Below, in pieces: positions 1 through 6,971 of a DNA stretch of 7,657 nucleotides. The stretch covers positions 1 to 7,657 of the forward strand of contig WFVQ01000161.1 of the NCBI GenBank assembly GCA_015491585.1. The letters run 5' to 3'. The stretch comes from Deltaproteobacteria bacterium. Its GTDB lineage: Bacteria; Desulfobacterota; Dissulfuribacteria; Dissulfuribacterales; S140-46. Below the pieces are notes generated by a model that worked only from the letters and a program-made list of their open reading frames with translations, was not told the origin of the DNA and ran no database searches. Positions within the stretch are counted from its first letter, which is position 1. Each line of letters starts with the position of its first letter. Made by a program: the position numbers and the translations under genes.

Positions 1-1
1 C

Positions 2-691
2 GCCACGCCCCCTCCTGGCGAAGAGGGAGGCCTGGCGAATGCCATAGTGGGCAGCTTGATACTCACCGGGCTCGGGGTGCTAATAGGCGCTCCGGTTGGC
101 GTCCTGGCCGGGACCTACCTATCCGAATTCTCGGCCGCCTCCAGGCTCGCTCCTGCCATAAGGTTCGTAAACGACGTGCTGTTGAGCGCTCCCTCCATCA
201 TCCTCGGCGTATTCATCTACGAGATCGTGGTGGTACCCTTCGGTCACTTCTCGGCATGGGCCGGTGGATTGGCCCTTGCGCTCATAACCCTGCCCATTAT
301 AGTCAGGACCACCGAGGATATGCTGAAGCTGGTTCCCAATGCGGTGCGGGAGGCGGCATATGCCCTGGGCACCCCGCGGTGGAAGGTAATCGTGGCCATA
401 GTCTACAAGGCCGCGCGGGGGGGCATACTCACCGGGATCCTCCTGGCGGTGGCGAGGATCACAGGCGAGACGGCTCCTCTGCTCTTCACCGCGCTCAACA
501 ATCAGTTTTGGAGCCAGGGGCTCAACGAACCCATCGCCAACCTGCCGGTGGTGATATTCCAGTTCGCCATGAGCCCTTACGAGACATGGCAGCATCTGGC
601 ATGGGCAGGAGCACTCCTCATAACCGTGAGCGTCCTCGCGCTAAACATACTGGTGAGGGGGCTCCTCGGCGGCCCCAAGAGGAGCCAGTAG
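2..691 (+). CDS. pstA: Phosphate ABC transporter permease PstA, 5' end missing
   Basis: One of the two inner-membrane permease subunits of the PstSCAB high-affinity phosphate importer. The reading frame is open from the window edge: the residues before the first usable start (GTG at 47) read ATPPPGEEGGLANAIVGS, a stretch typical of the PstA interior, so the true start lies outside the window. About 229 residues are visible against a usual 280-300, so the N-terminal region with the first membrane helix is missing. Several hydrophobic segments are visible, and the EAA-type coupling loop (EAAYALGTPRWKV, about nt 350-388) that docks on the ATPase is intact. The protein ends with a basic tail (GGPKRSQ). 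pstB starts 7 bases after the stop, so the two are co-transcribed. Identification is firm from motifs and from the adjacent pstB. Confidence 0.96.
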   Translation, partial: ATPPPGEEGGLANAIVGSLILTGLGVLIGAPVGVLAGTYLSEFSAASRLAPAIRFVNDVLLSAPSIILGVFIYEIVVVPFGHFSAWAGGLALALITLPIIVRTTEDMLKLVPNAVREAAYALGTPRWKVIVAIVYKAARGGILTGILLAVARITGETAPLLFTALNNQFWSQGLNEPIANLPVVIFQFAMSPYETWQHLAWAGALLITVSVLALNILVRGLLGGPKRSQ

Positions 692-698
692 CAGGATC

Positions 699-1505
699 AT
701 GAACCGGGAAGGCGCACAGGAACAGAGAACTCAGCAGGCAGGCAGCGGGCTGCCGGTTAAGATATCGGTGCGTGGGCTGGACTTTTACTACGGCGGCTTC
801 CACGCCCTCCACTCCATCTCCATAGACATCTACAGGAACCAGGTCACGGCCTTCATCGGGCCCTCCGGCTGCGGCAAGTCCACCTTCATCCGCTGTTTCA
901 ACAGGATCTACGAGCTCTATCCCAACCAGAAGGCCACCGGCGAGATAATCATGGATGGCAGGAACATCCTCTCCCCCAAGGAGGATCTGAATCTCTTGCG
1001 GGCCAGGGTGGGCATGGTGTTCCAAAAGCCGACCCCGTTTCCCATGTCCGTCTATGACAACATCGCCTTCGGAGTGAGGCTCTATGAGCGGCTCTCCAGG
1101 TCCGAGATGGACGAGAGGGTGGAGTGGGCCCTGAGAAAGGCGGCCCTCTGGGACGAAGTCAAGGACAAGCTCAGGCAGGTGGGCACGGCCCTCTCAGGCG
1201 GCCAGCAGCAGAGGCTGTGCATCGCAAGGGCCATAGCAGTGAGGCCGGAGGTGCTCCTCTTAGACGAACCCTGCTCTGCCCTTGACCCCATTTCCACCGC
1301 AAAGGTGGAAGAGCTGATCGCCGAGCTGGTAGCAGACTACACCATAGTCATCGTAACCCACAACATGCAGCAGGCCGCCAGGGTATCGGACTTCACGGCC
1401 TTCATGTACCTGGGAAGGCTGATAGAGTATGACAAGACCGAGAAGATGTTCACCAATCCCGAGAAGAAGGAGACCGAAGACTACATCACCGGCCGGTTCG
1501 GCTAG
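699..1505 (+). CDS. pstB: Phosphate ABC transporter ATP-binding protein PstB
   Basis: Cytoplasmic ATPase that powers phosphate import by PstSCA. The 268-residue length is normal for the family (about 250-280). All ABC motifs are present: Walker A GPSGCGKST (residues 54-62), Q-loop Gln109 in VFQKPTPFPMS, signature LSGGQQQR (165-172), Walker B VLLLDEP with catalytic Glu190, D-loop SALD (193-196) and switch His221 in VTHNMQQA. The FQKPTPFPMSVYDN stretch is characteristic of PstB. The ATG at 699 follows the pstA stop by 7 bases. The ribosome-binding site is weak (CAGGA close to the start, or AGAGGAG about 14 bases upstream inside pstA), which suggests coupling to pstA translation. The first ~20 residues are a polar extension before the conserved core. 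The stop overlaps the stop of the convergent phoR by 4 bases. phoU, often next in this operon, is absent here. Confidence 0.97.
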   Translation: MNREGAQEQRTQQAGSGLPVKISVRGLDFYYGGFHALHSISIDIYRNQVTAFIGPSGCGKSTFIRCFNRIYELYPNQKATGEIIMDGRNILSPKEDLNLLRARVGMVFQKPTPFPMSVYDNIAFGVRLYERLSRSEMDERVEWALRKAALWDEVKDKLRQVGTALSGGQQQRLCIARAIAVRPEVLLLDEPCSALDPISTAKVEELIAELVADYTIVIVTHNMQQAARVSDFTAFMYLGRLIEYDKTEKMFTNPEKKETEDYITGRFG

Positions 1506-1513
1506 GCGGCCGG
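1489..1513. repeat. GC inverted repeat spanning the shared pstB/phoR stop codons
   Basis: CCGGCCG at 1489-1495 and its exact reverse complement CGGCCGG at 1507-1513 flank an 11-base loop containing CTAG, which serves as stop codon on both strands. The 7-bp stem is all G/C and would form in RNA from either direction. There is no T-tract after it on either strand, so it does not fit a standard intrinsic terminator. It could still slow convergent polymerases or protect 3' ends. The repeat is also coding (pstB ending TGRFG, phoR ending LPAA), so chance in GC-rich sequence is a real alternative. Confidence 0.4.
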
Positions 1514-2866
1514 AAGCACCAGCCTGAACAGGCTCCCCTTTCCCACCTCGCTCTCGACCTCCACCTCGCCGCCGTGGGCGAGGACCACGTGCTTGACTAT
1601 GGCCAGGCCCAGCCCCGTACCACCCAGTTCCCTGCTCCTGGCCTTGTCCACCCGATAGAAACGCTCGAATATCCGTGGAATGTGCTCCGCCGGAATCCCC
1701 GGACCTTGATCTTCCACCTCCACGGCCACCCGCGTCACCCCTCCACGCTCCACTGGTCTCGCCCTCACCACCACCTGCCTGCCTCCTGGGCTGTACTTGA
1801 TGGCATTGGTGAGAAGGTTGGAGACTGCATGGCCCAGCAACCCTGCGTGGCCCCTGACCTTCAGGCCGCCAACAGACGTGAACTCCACTGTGACACCCTT
1901 CTGGAAGGCCATGAACTGGCAGGCCTCCAACACCGACTCCAGGACATCCGCGACCTCCACCACGCCTGCTCCAGGGGGCAGGCCTCCGGTGGAGGCGGTC
2001 TCCACCTGGGAGAGGAGGAGTATGTCCTCTATCAGGGCCTCGAGCCTCCCGGTCTGCCTGGCGACGATGCCCAGAAAACGCCTGCCCACATCCGGCTCTT
2101 CCAGCGCGCCGTCGAGGAGTGTCTCGACGTATCCTTTTATGGCCGTGACCGGGGTCTTGAGCTCATGCGACACGTTGGTGAAGAACTCCTGCCTGGACTC
2201 CTCCAGCCTCCTGAGCTCAGTCAAGTCCACCATGACCAGCGCGGTTTCAGCCCCTGAGCTCCGGGCTCCTGCCAAGGGAAGGAGGCGGAACAGAATGGTC
2301 CTGGACTCCCGGCCGCCGGGATGGAGCAATGAAGAACACTCTGCCGCGGCCCTGGAAGCCACGGCCTGCTGAAAACAAGAGATGAAGTCCGGCTCCCTGA
2401 CCAGGGCCGCGATGTCGCGCCCAATTACGGATTCCATGTCGGCCCCCAGGAGCGATGCCGCCGCCTGGTTGCAGAATATGACCCTGCCCTGCCCGTCCAA
2501 GAGCACAATCCCGTCATTGGTGGCGGAAACTGCGGACTCCAGGGACTTCAACGCCTGTTCGGCCTCTGCCGCCCGCCCAAGACACCGCTCCGCCGCAGCC
2601 ACCACTGGATCTCCCTCAAAGCAGGAATCCCCTCTCTTCCCGCACAGCGCCTCCATGCGCCGGGCTGCCGCTTCCAGGATGTCCTCCTCCTGGCGGGCGG
2701 TTGCCCATAAAAGGAACAGTGAGACCGACGCCGAGAGGAGAAAGAGGACTGCCGCCTCCCACCCCGCTGGATCATATAGAGACACGAAGAGAAGAGGGGG
2801 AAAGAGAGGCGCGGCCACCAGCATCGCGCGCCACCGCCTCAGCCTCCCGGGGCCGCTCCCATCCAT
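1502..2866 (-). CDS. phoR: PhoR-type membrane sensor histidine kinase
   Basis: Sensor kinase of a two-component system, most likely the phosphate-responsive PhoR. The 454 residues run as follows: basic N-terminus, two hydrophobic segments (about 14-30 and 36-55) joined by a very short turn (YDPAGW), a charged linker, a PAS-like domain (about 108-215, NDGIVLLDGQGRVIFCNQAA), a HisKA domain with the phospho-acceptor His234 in FFTNVSHELKTP, and a HATPase domain with N-box Asn350/Asn354, G1 box DQGPGIP (386-392), F-box IFERFYR (399-405) and G2 box GGTGLGLAI (415-423). All catalytic residues are intact. This two-helix, PAS, HisKA, HATPase plan without a large periplasmic sensor is that of PhoR, and the neighbouring pst genes support the assignment. 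The ATG follows GGAG by 9 bases and lies 6 bases after the stop of the upstream prepilin gene. No response regulator (phoB) is in the window. A different stress kinase cannot be excluded. Confidence 0.85.
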   Translation of the reverse strand: MDGSGPGRLRRWRAMLVAAPLFPPLLFVSLYDPAGWEAAVLFLLSASVSLFLLWATARQEEDILEAAARRMEALCGKRGDSCFEGDPVVAAAERCLGRAAEAEQALKSLESAVSATNDGIVLLDGQGRVIFCNQAAASLLGADMESVIGRDIAALVREPDFISCFQQAVASRAAAECSSLLHPGGRESRTILFRLLPLAGARSSGAETALVMVDLTELRRLEESRQEFFTNVSHELKTPVTAIKGYVETLLDGALEEPDVGRRFLGIVARQTGRLEALIEDILLLSQVETASTGGLPPGAGVVEVADVLESVLEACQFMAFQKGVTVEFTSVGGLKVRGHAGLLGHAVSNLLTNAIKYSPGGRQVVVRARPVERGGVTRVAVEVEDQGPGIPAEHIPRIFERFYRVDKARSRELGGTGLGLAIVKHVVLAHGGEVEVESEVGKGSLFRLVLPAA

Positions 2867-2872
2867 TACAGA

Positions 2873-3304
2873 TCACTCCACGAAGCCCGTCTCTGGGTAG
2901 ATCTTAACCTCCACTGAACCCACGGTGCAGGTGATGACAGAGGTGATCCCAATGGGGGCACCGAACCTGTCGAACCAGATGGAGGACGACGGGCAGGAGA
3001 CCACCTGCCCGCCAGGGAGCTGGCGGTCCTTGTAGAGGCCCGAAGAGGCCGGATCCTGGGCGTATATTCCCCCCTTGCGCCTCACCGAATAGGTGGCCCC
3101 GCCTATCGCCACACCCCAGGGATGGGAATGGTCGTACTCCCGTGTCATGGCCAGATGCTGTGCGTAACGGAGGGCGTGCCTGAACTCGCTGGCAGCGGCC
3201 TCTTCGTCGAGGCCGCCCTGCCAGAGCGCTGTGGCGCCCACGGCGAGTATCGCCACGAGAACGATTACGGCCACCAGTTCCAGCATGGTGAATCCCTTCT
3301 CCAC
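2873..3304 (-). CDS. Type IV prepilin-like minor pilin (GspH/FimT/MshC type)
   Basis: Small pilin-like protein of 143 residues that should be processed by prepilin peptidase and inserted into, or at the tip of, a type IV (MSHA-like) pilus. The start reads MEKG|FTMLELVAVIVLVAILAV: a short basic leader ending in Gly4, Phe at mature +1, Glu9 at mature +5 and a long hydrophobic helix, the hallmark of class III signal peptides. The C-terminal part has the FDRFGAPIG and IYPETGFV stretches common in FimT/GspH/MshC proteins, and two cysteines (104 and 126) that could form a loop-closing disulfide. The GTG start at 3304 is chosen because it has AGGAGG 5 bases upstream, and because the next Met (residue 7) would destroy the processing site. 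It begins 9 bases after the adhesin stop and ends 6 bases before phoR. It contains no asparagine, unlike the sequon-rich adhesin beside it. MshC is the closest named relative I can suggest. Confidence 0.88.
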   Translation of the reverse strand: MEKGFTMLELVAVIVLVAILAVGATALWQGGLDEEAAASEFRHALRYAQHLAMTREYDHSHPWGVAIGGATYSVRRKGGIYAQDPASSGLYKDRQLPGGQVVSCPSSSIWFDRFGAPIGITSVITCTVGSVEVKIYPETGFVE

Positions 3305-3309
3305 GAGCC

Positions 3310-3315
3310 CCTCCT
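3310..3315 (-). promoter_or_regulatory. Ribosome-binding site deciding the GTG start of the prepilin gene
   Basis: AGGAGG on the - strand, 5 bases before the GTG at 3304. It overlaps the TAG stop of the upstream adhesin gene (TAGGAGG), so terminating ribosomes would uncover or occupy it. This points to translational coupling of adhesin and prepilin. Confidence 0.8.
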
Positions 3316-6300
3316 AACGCAACTCAAACCAGTGAATCACCTTGTCGTTTCCCCTGTAGAGGCCGAAGAAGGCGGTGCCGTTGAGGCCTCCACTCAACCA
3401 CTGGTAGAAGCTGGAAGTGGAGTTGAGACCTATGTCCACCGATCCCCAGTTGCCGGTGCCAGGCGCAGTGAGGGTGAAGTTCCCCTCTCCTGCACCGATC
3501 CCGTTGACCGATCCCGTGGAGACCGCTGTCTCTCCAGGGTCCAGGTTGTCCTGCCAGTTGGAGAAGACGAAATCCGTGGCGTTGAGGGAGGTGCAGCTAT
3601 CCGCGGTGTTGAGGCTCCAGCCCGCCCCGTCCCAATAGACCGCAGCCACGCCCATTGTCAGGTTGTCGGTCTCTGGCCCGTAGTTGCTGTATATGTCCAG
3701 ATGACCGTACCTGAACTCCTGGGGGTTATTGTCCAGGAGCCTTGCCTCGCAGGAGCTGCCCGAGCAGTCCATATCGGCCCCCTGAATGGGCACGGAGTCC
3801 TGATCCGTGGCGTTGACGCCGATGTTCACCTGATAGGGGCCGTCCGGGCTTGCCTGCCGCGCAAAGGTGAAATTTCCGCTAAACGTAAAGCTGCCGCTGG
3901 TCCAGTTACCACTCACTGCAGGAGAGACCCTCGAAGTAATGGAAGTTCCAGAGTCCGCGTCCTCTGCATACAGGCCCACTTCAGCCGTGATGGAGGCGCC
4001 GAGAAGCGCCGTGTCATAGTTGACCGTAGTGGAGTTGGCGTAATCCTCGGCCCTCAACACGAACGAGACAGTGAACGGCTGCTCCATGTAGGTAAAGGTC
4101 CCGCATCCCGGGGTAATGGACGACGACTTCAACTTGAAGTGGTCCGGATAGAACCTGCCGACGGTCTCGTTGGCCTCGGGCACCTGCTGGCCGAAGTAGT
4201 CGTCGTCCTTGACGTGGATCTTGAAGACCCCGACGTCACTGAACGTGGCGTTGGAGGCCGAGGCCACTCCGTTGGAGAATGTCACGTTCTGTCCTGCAGC
4301 GCCCACCGCATAACTCTTGCCCAGGAATTGGAGCGCCCCTCCAGAGGCGCCGGATGGGTTGGCCATCTCGATCCAGAGCGTTGCATTGTCTTCGTAGTTG
4401 GCGGTCACTGTCCCGTTGTCGCACTTAGCGATCAAGGAGAGGGAGAAGTCCCTGCCGGCCTGGAGACTGGGCGTTCCCGTCAATGCAGTGTTGGTCATCG
4501 AAGAGGTGATCGAGAACTTGGCCGGCTTGAAGACCAGATATCCACCGCCGTGCATGAAGGTGTAGTTCCCTGTACCGTTGACACCGAGCCACAGCCGTCC
4601 GGCATCGGCATAGTGGACGCTGAACGGCGCCGATCCGGTGGAGTCGAATGCCAGGGTGACGTTTGCGGCCGACGAGGCAGGAGGCCCAACCATAGTCCCG
4701 TTGACCGAAACCTGCTTCGTGCCCGAGCCAGGTGAATCGTATTGGGCCCAGAACAGGAGCTTCCGGCTCTGATTCTGAAACGCCGGGACGCAGGTCTGGG
4801 TGGTGTCATCCGTGCGAACCGCCCTGACTGTTCCATGTCCATACTCGCATGAGGTTGCGTTTACCTGGTCGAGGATGAATCCTGACTTGTAGAAGGTGAT
4901 GCCGCAGTCGGAGTAGTCGCCGGCCGTGCAGTTGGCCGCGCCGGAACCGTTTATCACGCAGCAGTAGTCGGCGGAGGGGGTGGCGGAAGAGATGCTCAGG
5001 GTCAAGGTCTCGTTGGCGCTGTTGCTGAGGGAGTAGCTCTGGGTTCCATTGACCGCCTGTGGATTGACCGCCCATGAGCTGGAGGTGGAGCTGGAGGCCA
5101 GCTCCACCGAGTCGGCCGAGGCGGTGGCGTCGCATGCGGCATTTGCACACGCCTTGACAGTAATCGTGGTGGGATTGCAAGTCAGGGCAGTGGAGTCGTG
5201 CCACACTTCATAATGATCAACCGTTGATCCGCATGAAGGACAGGCCCTGGAAGATCCATCCCAATTGGCCCCAGATGATTGATTGTTGTAAATAGCCTGG
5301 ACCTGCGATGGGGATAGCGCTTTGTTGAAAAACAGCACCTCGTCGGCTTCGCCCCCTATTGTCTCCTGTGGAGTGTAATCGGAGGAAGTCAGCAGGTAAT
5401 AGACATCTCCGTGGGTCACCCTATGTACCCGGCTATGATAACTCCCATCTATGTATAATCTGGTCCACCCTCCAGATGCCACAAAGGTGAGATGATGCCA
5501 TCCGCTGCTCAATGAAGGCAAAGGCTCCAGAGGGCGCCATCCTCCGCTGTTATCGTACACCCCCCAGAACATCGCCCCATCACTGACCCTCTCAGCAAAA
5601 AAAGCCAAGTCCCCGGTCGATGAAAGGGACGCCACCACGTAGGGATATATTCTTCCATATGGATGGCCTAAAGGAATATCTGTGTGCCCTGTAGAATCCA
5701 AAGGGAATTTCAGCCACATGGCCATCGTCCAAGATGAACCCACCGGCACCTTAGGAGATAAGGTTATATATCCATGCCCTCTAAAATCTCCGTGGTTACA
5801 AAGTATATCAGGTGTTTCAATGATGGTGGCGTTGACAGATGTGCCATTGTACCCGTTTCCGCTGCTGTCCACCACTTCGCCTGGAGTCCCACTCCATGAA
5901 CACTCGTCAAAGTGGTAGTCTGCGATAGGCGTCAAGGCCGAAGGTGGACCGGGACAGGTGGATATGCCACCTATCGCTGTCTGGTCCGCCGCGGTGTAAA
6001 TGATCTGGACGTTGCCGCCCTTCTCCCCGAGCTCCACCTTGCCCGCAGTCAATAATGCTCCGTGAATATAGGAATTCTTCTTTATCTCGATCTCGGTATC
6101 CTTGAAAGGACTGAAGATAAAACCAGTGAAGTTCACATTCTTTTTTAACTTCGCCTTGACCTTTGGAGGACCGCCATAGAGATAGACCTGGAAGTTGGTG
6201 ACGTTGCCGGAGTCGTTAACATGGGAGTTGTCGCCGATCTCGAAGGAGTTTCCGATATAAATTTTAACCTCTCCGGGGGTCGCCACGCTTATGTTGACAT

Positions 6301-6814
6301 TCTTCTCTGCCTTGAGTTCATTGATGAAATAGGTCCCTGGAGAAAAAACCACATTTGAATTCTCTTTGATTGTCAGCTTGGTGATGTTGGCATCTCCATC
6401 AAAGGTGACACCGGTGGAGTTCTTCGCCACCTCAACATTGCGGTAAGCCCCTGTGGAGAGTGCATCGTTGGAGTGCAACACCACATCAACGGCACTGGAG
6501 TTGGCTGGGAATGAAGGCGGAACGAGGTCGGGCAGGGCGGGGCTCCAGTCCACGATATTCCCAGAGCTTCCATCTATCGCCTTGTCGTTCTTGTATTCGC
6601 CCTCGGCGACGCCATTCCCGTTCACCTTGACATTTTTCTTGACTTCCAGCTTGTCACCGGCATATACGGGATAGTCTGATGGAATGAGGCCGCAATCGGC
6701 CCATGCATACTCTTTCCAGGCAGGAAGCACCGCAAAAAAAAGCAGAAACCATAAAACCAAAGAGGATAGACCACGCCAGGCCCATATCTCCAAGGCTCTC
6801 CTGACTCCGGTCAC
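3314..6814 (-). CDS. mshQ: MshQ-like giant secreted adhesin: beta-helix, LamG, DUF6701-type region
   Basis: Very large exported protein, 1166 residues from the GTG at 6814. Signal peptide: basic VRR start, hydrophobic core about 16-32, likely cleavage after AWA (37-39). Region 54-276 has repeating rungs (LEVKKNVKVNG, LTIKENSNVVF, LKAEKNVNISV, IEIKKNSYIHG) resembling the beta-helix found in some pilus-associated proteins. Region about 295-512 is a LamG/concanavalin-like lectin domain, ending GEADEVLFFNKALS (488-501). It is followed by NWDGSSRACPSC (517-528) and a C-terminal half matching the MshQ/DUF6701 pattern: GRFYPDHFKL (886-895), CGTFTYMEQPF (904-914) and the terminal FGLYRGNDKVIHW (1150-1162). 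About 20 cysteines remain after signal cleavage. In MSHA loci MshQ is the large surface protein, and a pilus-tip or surface adhesin role is inference. An upstream in-frame TTG at 6925 would give 1203 residues, but it would put 37 odd residues before the signal peptide and lacks a clear Shine-Dalgarno. The 5' half is lower in GC than the 3' half. About 34 N-x-S/T sequons are present. Confidence 0.87.
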   Translation of the reverse strand: MTGVRRALEIWAWRGLSSLVLWFLLFFAVLPAWKEYAWADCGLIPSDYPVYAGDKLEVKKNVKVNGNGVAEGEYKNDKAIDGSSGNIVDWSPALPDLVPPSFPANSSAVDVVLHSNDALSTGAYRNVEVAKNSTGVTFDGDANITKLTIKENSNVVFSPGTYFINELKAEKNVNISVATPGEVKIYIGNSFEIGDNSHVNDSGNVTNFQVYLYGGPPKVKAKLKKNVNFTGFIFSPFKDTEIEIKKNSYIHGALLTAGKVELGEKGGNVQIIYTAADQTAIGGISTCPGPPSALTPIADYHFDECSWSGTPGEVVDSSGNGYNGTSVNATIIETPDILCNHGDFRGHGYITLSPKVPVGSSWTMAMWLKFPLDSTGHTDIPLGHPYGRIYPYVVASLSSTGDLAFFAERVSDGAMFWGVYDNSGGWRPLEPLPSLSSGWHHLTFVASGGWTRLYIDGSYHSRVHRVTHGDVYYLLTSSDYTPQETIGGEADEVLFFNKALSPSQVQAIYNNQSSGANWDGSSRACPSCGSTVDHYEVWHDSTALTCNPTTITVKACANAACDATASADSVELASSSTSSSWAVNPQAVNGTQSYSLSNSANETLTLSISSATPSADYCCVINGSGAANCTAGDYSDCGITFYKSGFILDQVNATSCEYGHGTVRAVRTDDTTQTCVPAFQNQSRKLLFWAQYDSPGSGTKQVSVNGTMVGPPASSAANVTLAFDSTGSAPFSVHYADAGRLWLGVNGTGNYTFMHGGGYLVFKPAKFSITSSMTNTALTGTPSLQAGRDFSLSLIAKCDNGTVTANYEDNATLWIEMANPSGASGGALQFLGKSYAVGAAGQNVTFSNGVASASNATFSDVGVFKIHVKDDDYFGQQVPEANETVGRFYPDHFKLKSSSITPGCGTFTYMEQPFTVSFVLRAEDYANSTTVNYDTALLGASITAEVGLYAEDADSGTSITSRVSPAVSGNWTSGSFTFSGNFTFARQASPDGPYQVNIGVNATDQDSVPIQGADMDCSGSSCEARLLDNNPQEFRYGHLDIYSNYGPETDNLTMGVAAVYWDGAGWSLNTADSCTSLNATDFVFSNWQDNLDPGETAVSTGSVNGIGAGEGNFTLTAPGTGNWGSVDIGLNSTSSFYQWLSGGLNGTAFFGLYRGNDKVIHWFELR

Positions 6815-6822
6815 AGCGAGCG

Positions 6823-6830
6823 CCCCCTTT
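6823..6830 (-). promoter_or_regulatory. Ribosome-binding site deciding the adhesin GTG start
   Basis: AAAGGGGG on the - strand ends 8 bases before the GTG at 6814, a good Shine-Dalgarno position. Starting here places a normal signal peptide at the protein's N-terminus, which the longer TTG alternative at 6925 does not. Confidence 0.65.
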
Positions 6831-6863
6831 CCAGTAAAAGAATGCAATCCCCGGCCGCTGGGA

Positions 6864-6971
6864 ATGGTGGACGATTCGGCACAGCCGAGACAACACCATA
6901 CAAGCAGAGAATCCTGCCCATACAAAGAAGCCCTATGGCCTCTGTCACGGCTGCCTTTTAAAGCTTACCGT
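6864..6971 (-). promoter_or_regulatory. Possible structured 5' leader of the adhesin mRNA (three hairpins)
   Basis: In RNA transcribed leftwards three stem-loops can form in order. First, 6971-6947: ACGG/CCGT outside GCTT/AGGC, where a G-U pair makes the stem better in the - strand RNA than in the + strand. Second, 6938-6918: CCATA/TATGG. Third, 6899-6864: ATGGTG/CACCAT outside TCGGC/GCCGA with a 3-base loop. GGCAGCCG near 6956-6949 could instead pair over a long range with CGGCTGTGCC at 6887-6878, giving an alternative fold that would disrupt both the first and the third hairpin. This looks like a leader with switching potential, but it matches no riboswitch class I can name. Confidence 0.3.

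Noticed and set aside
119..595. Open frame on the - strand opposite pstA
   Set aside because: Antisense to a clear pstA; low-complexity translation without family motifs.
1574..2372. Open frames on the + strand opposite phoR
   Set aside because: They overlap a kinase gene with all catalytic motifs intact and encode Pro/Arg/His-rich or Ser-rich sequence without recognisable features: shadows.
3122..4735. Long open frame (537 codons) on the + strand opposite the adhesin and prepilin genes
   Set aside because: It lies wholly antisense to two well-supported genes, its translation shows no domain or sensible composition, and long antisense frames are common in GC-rich DNA.
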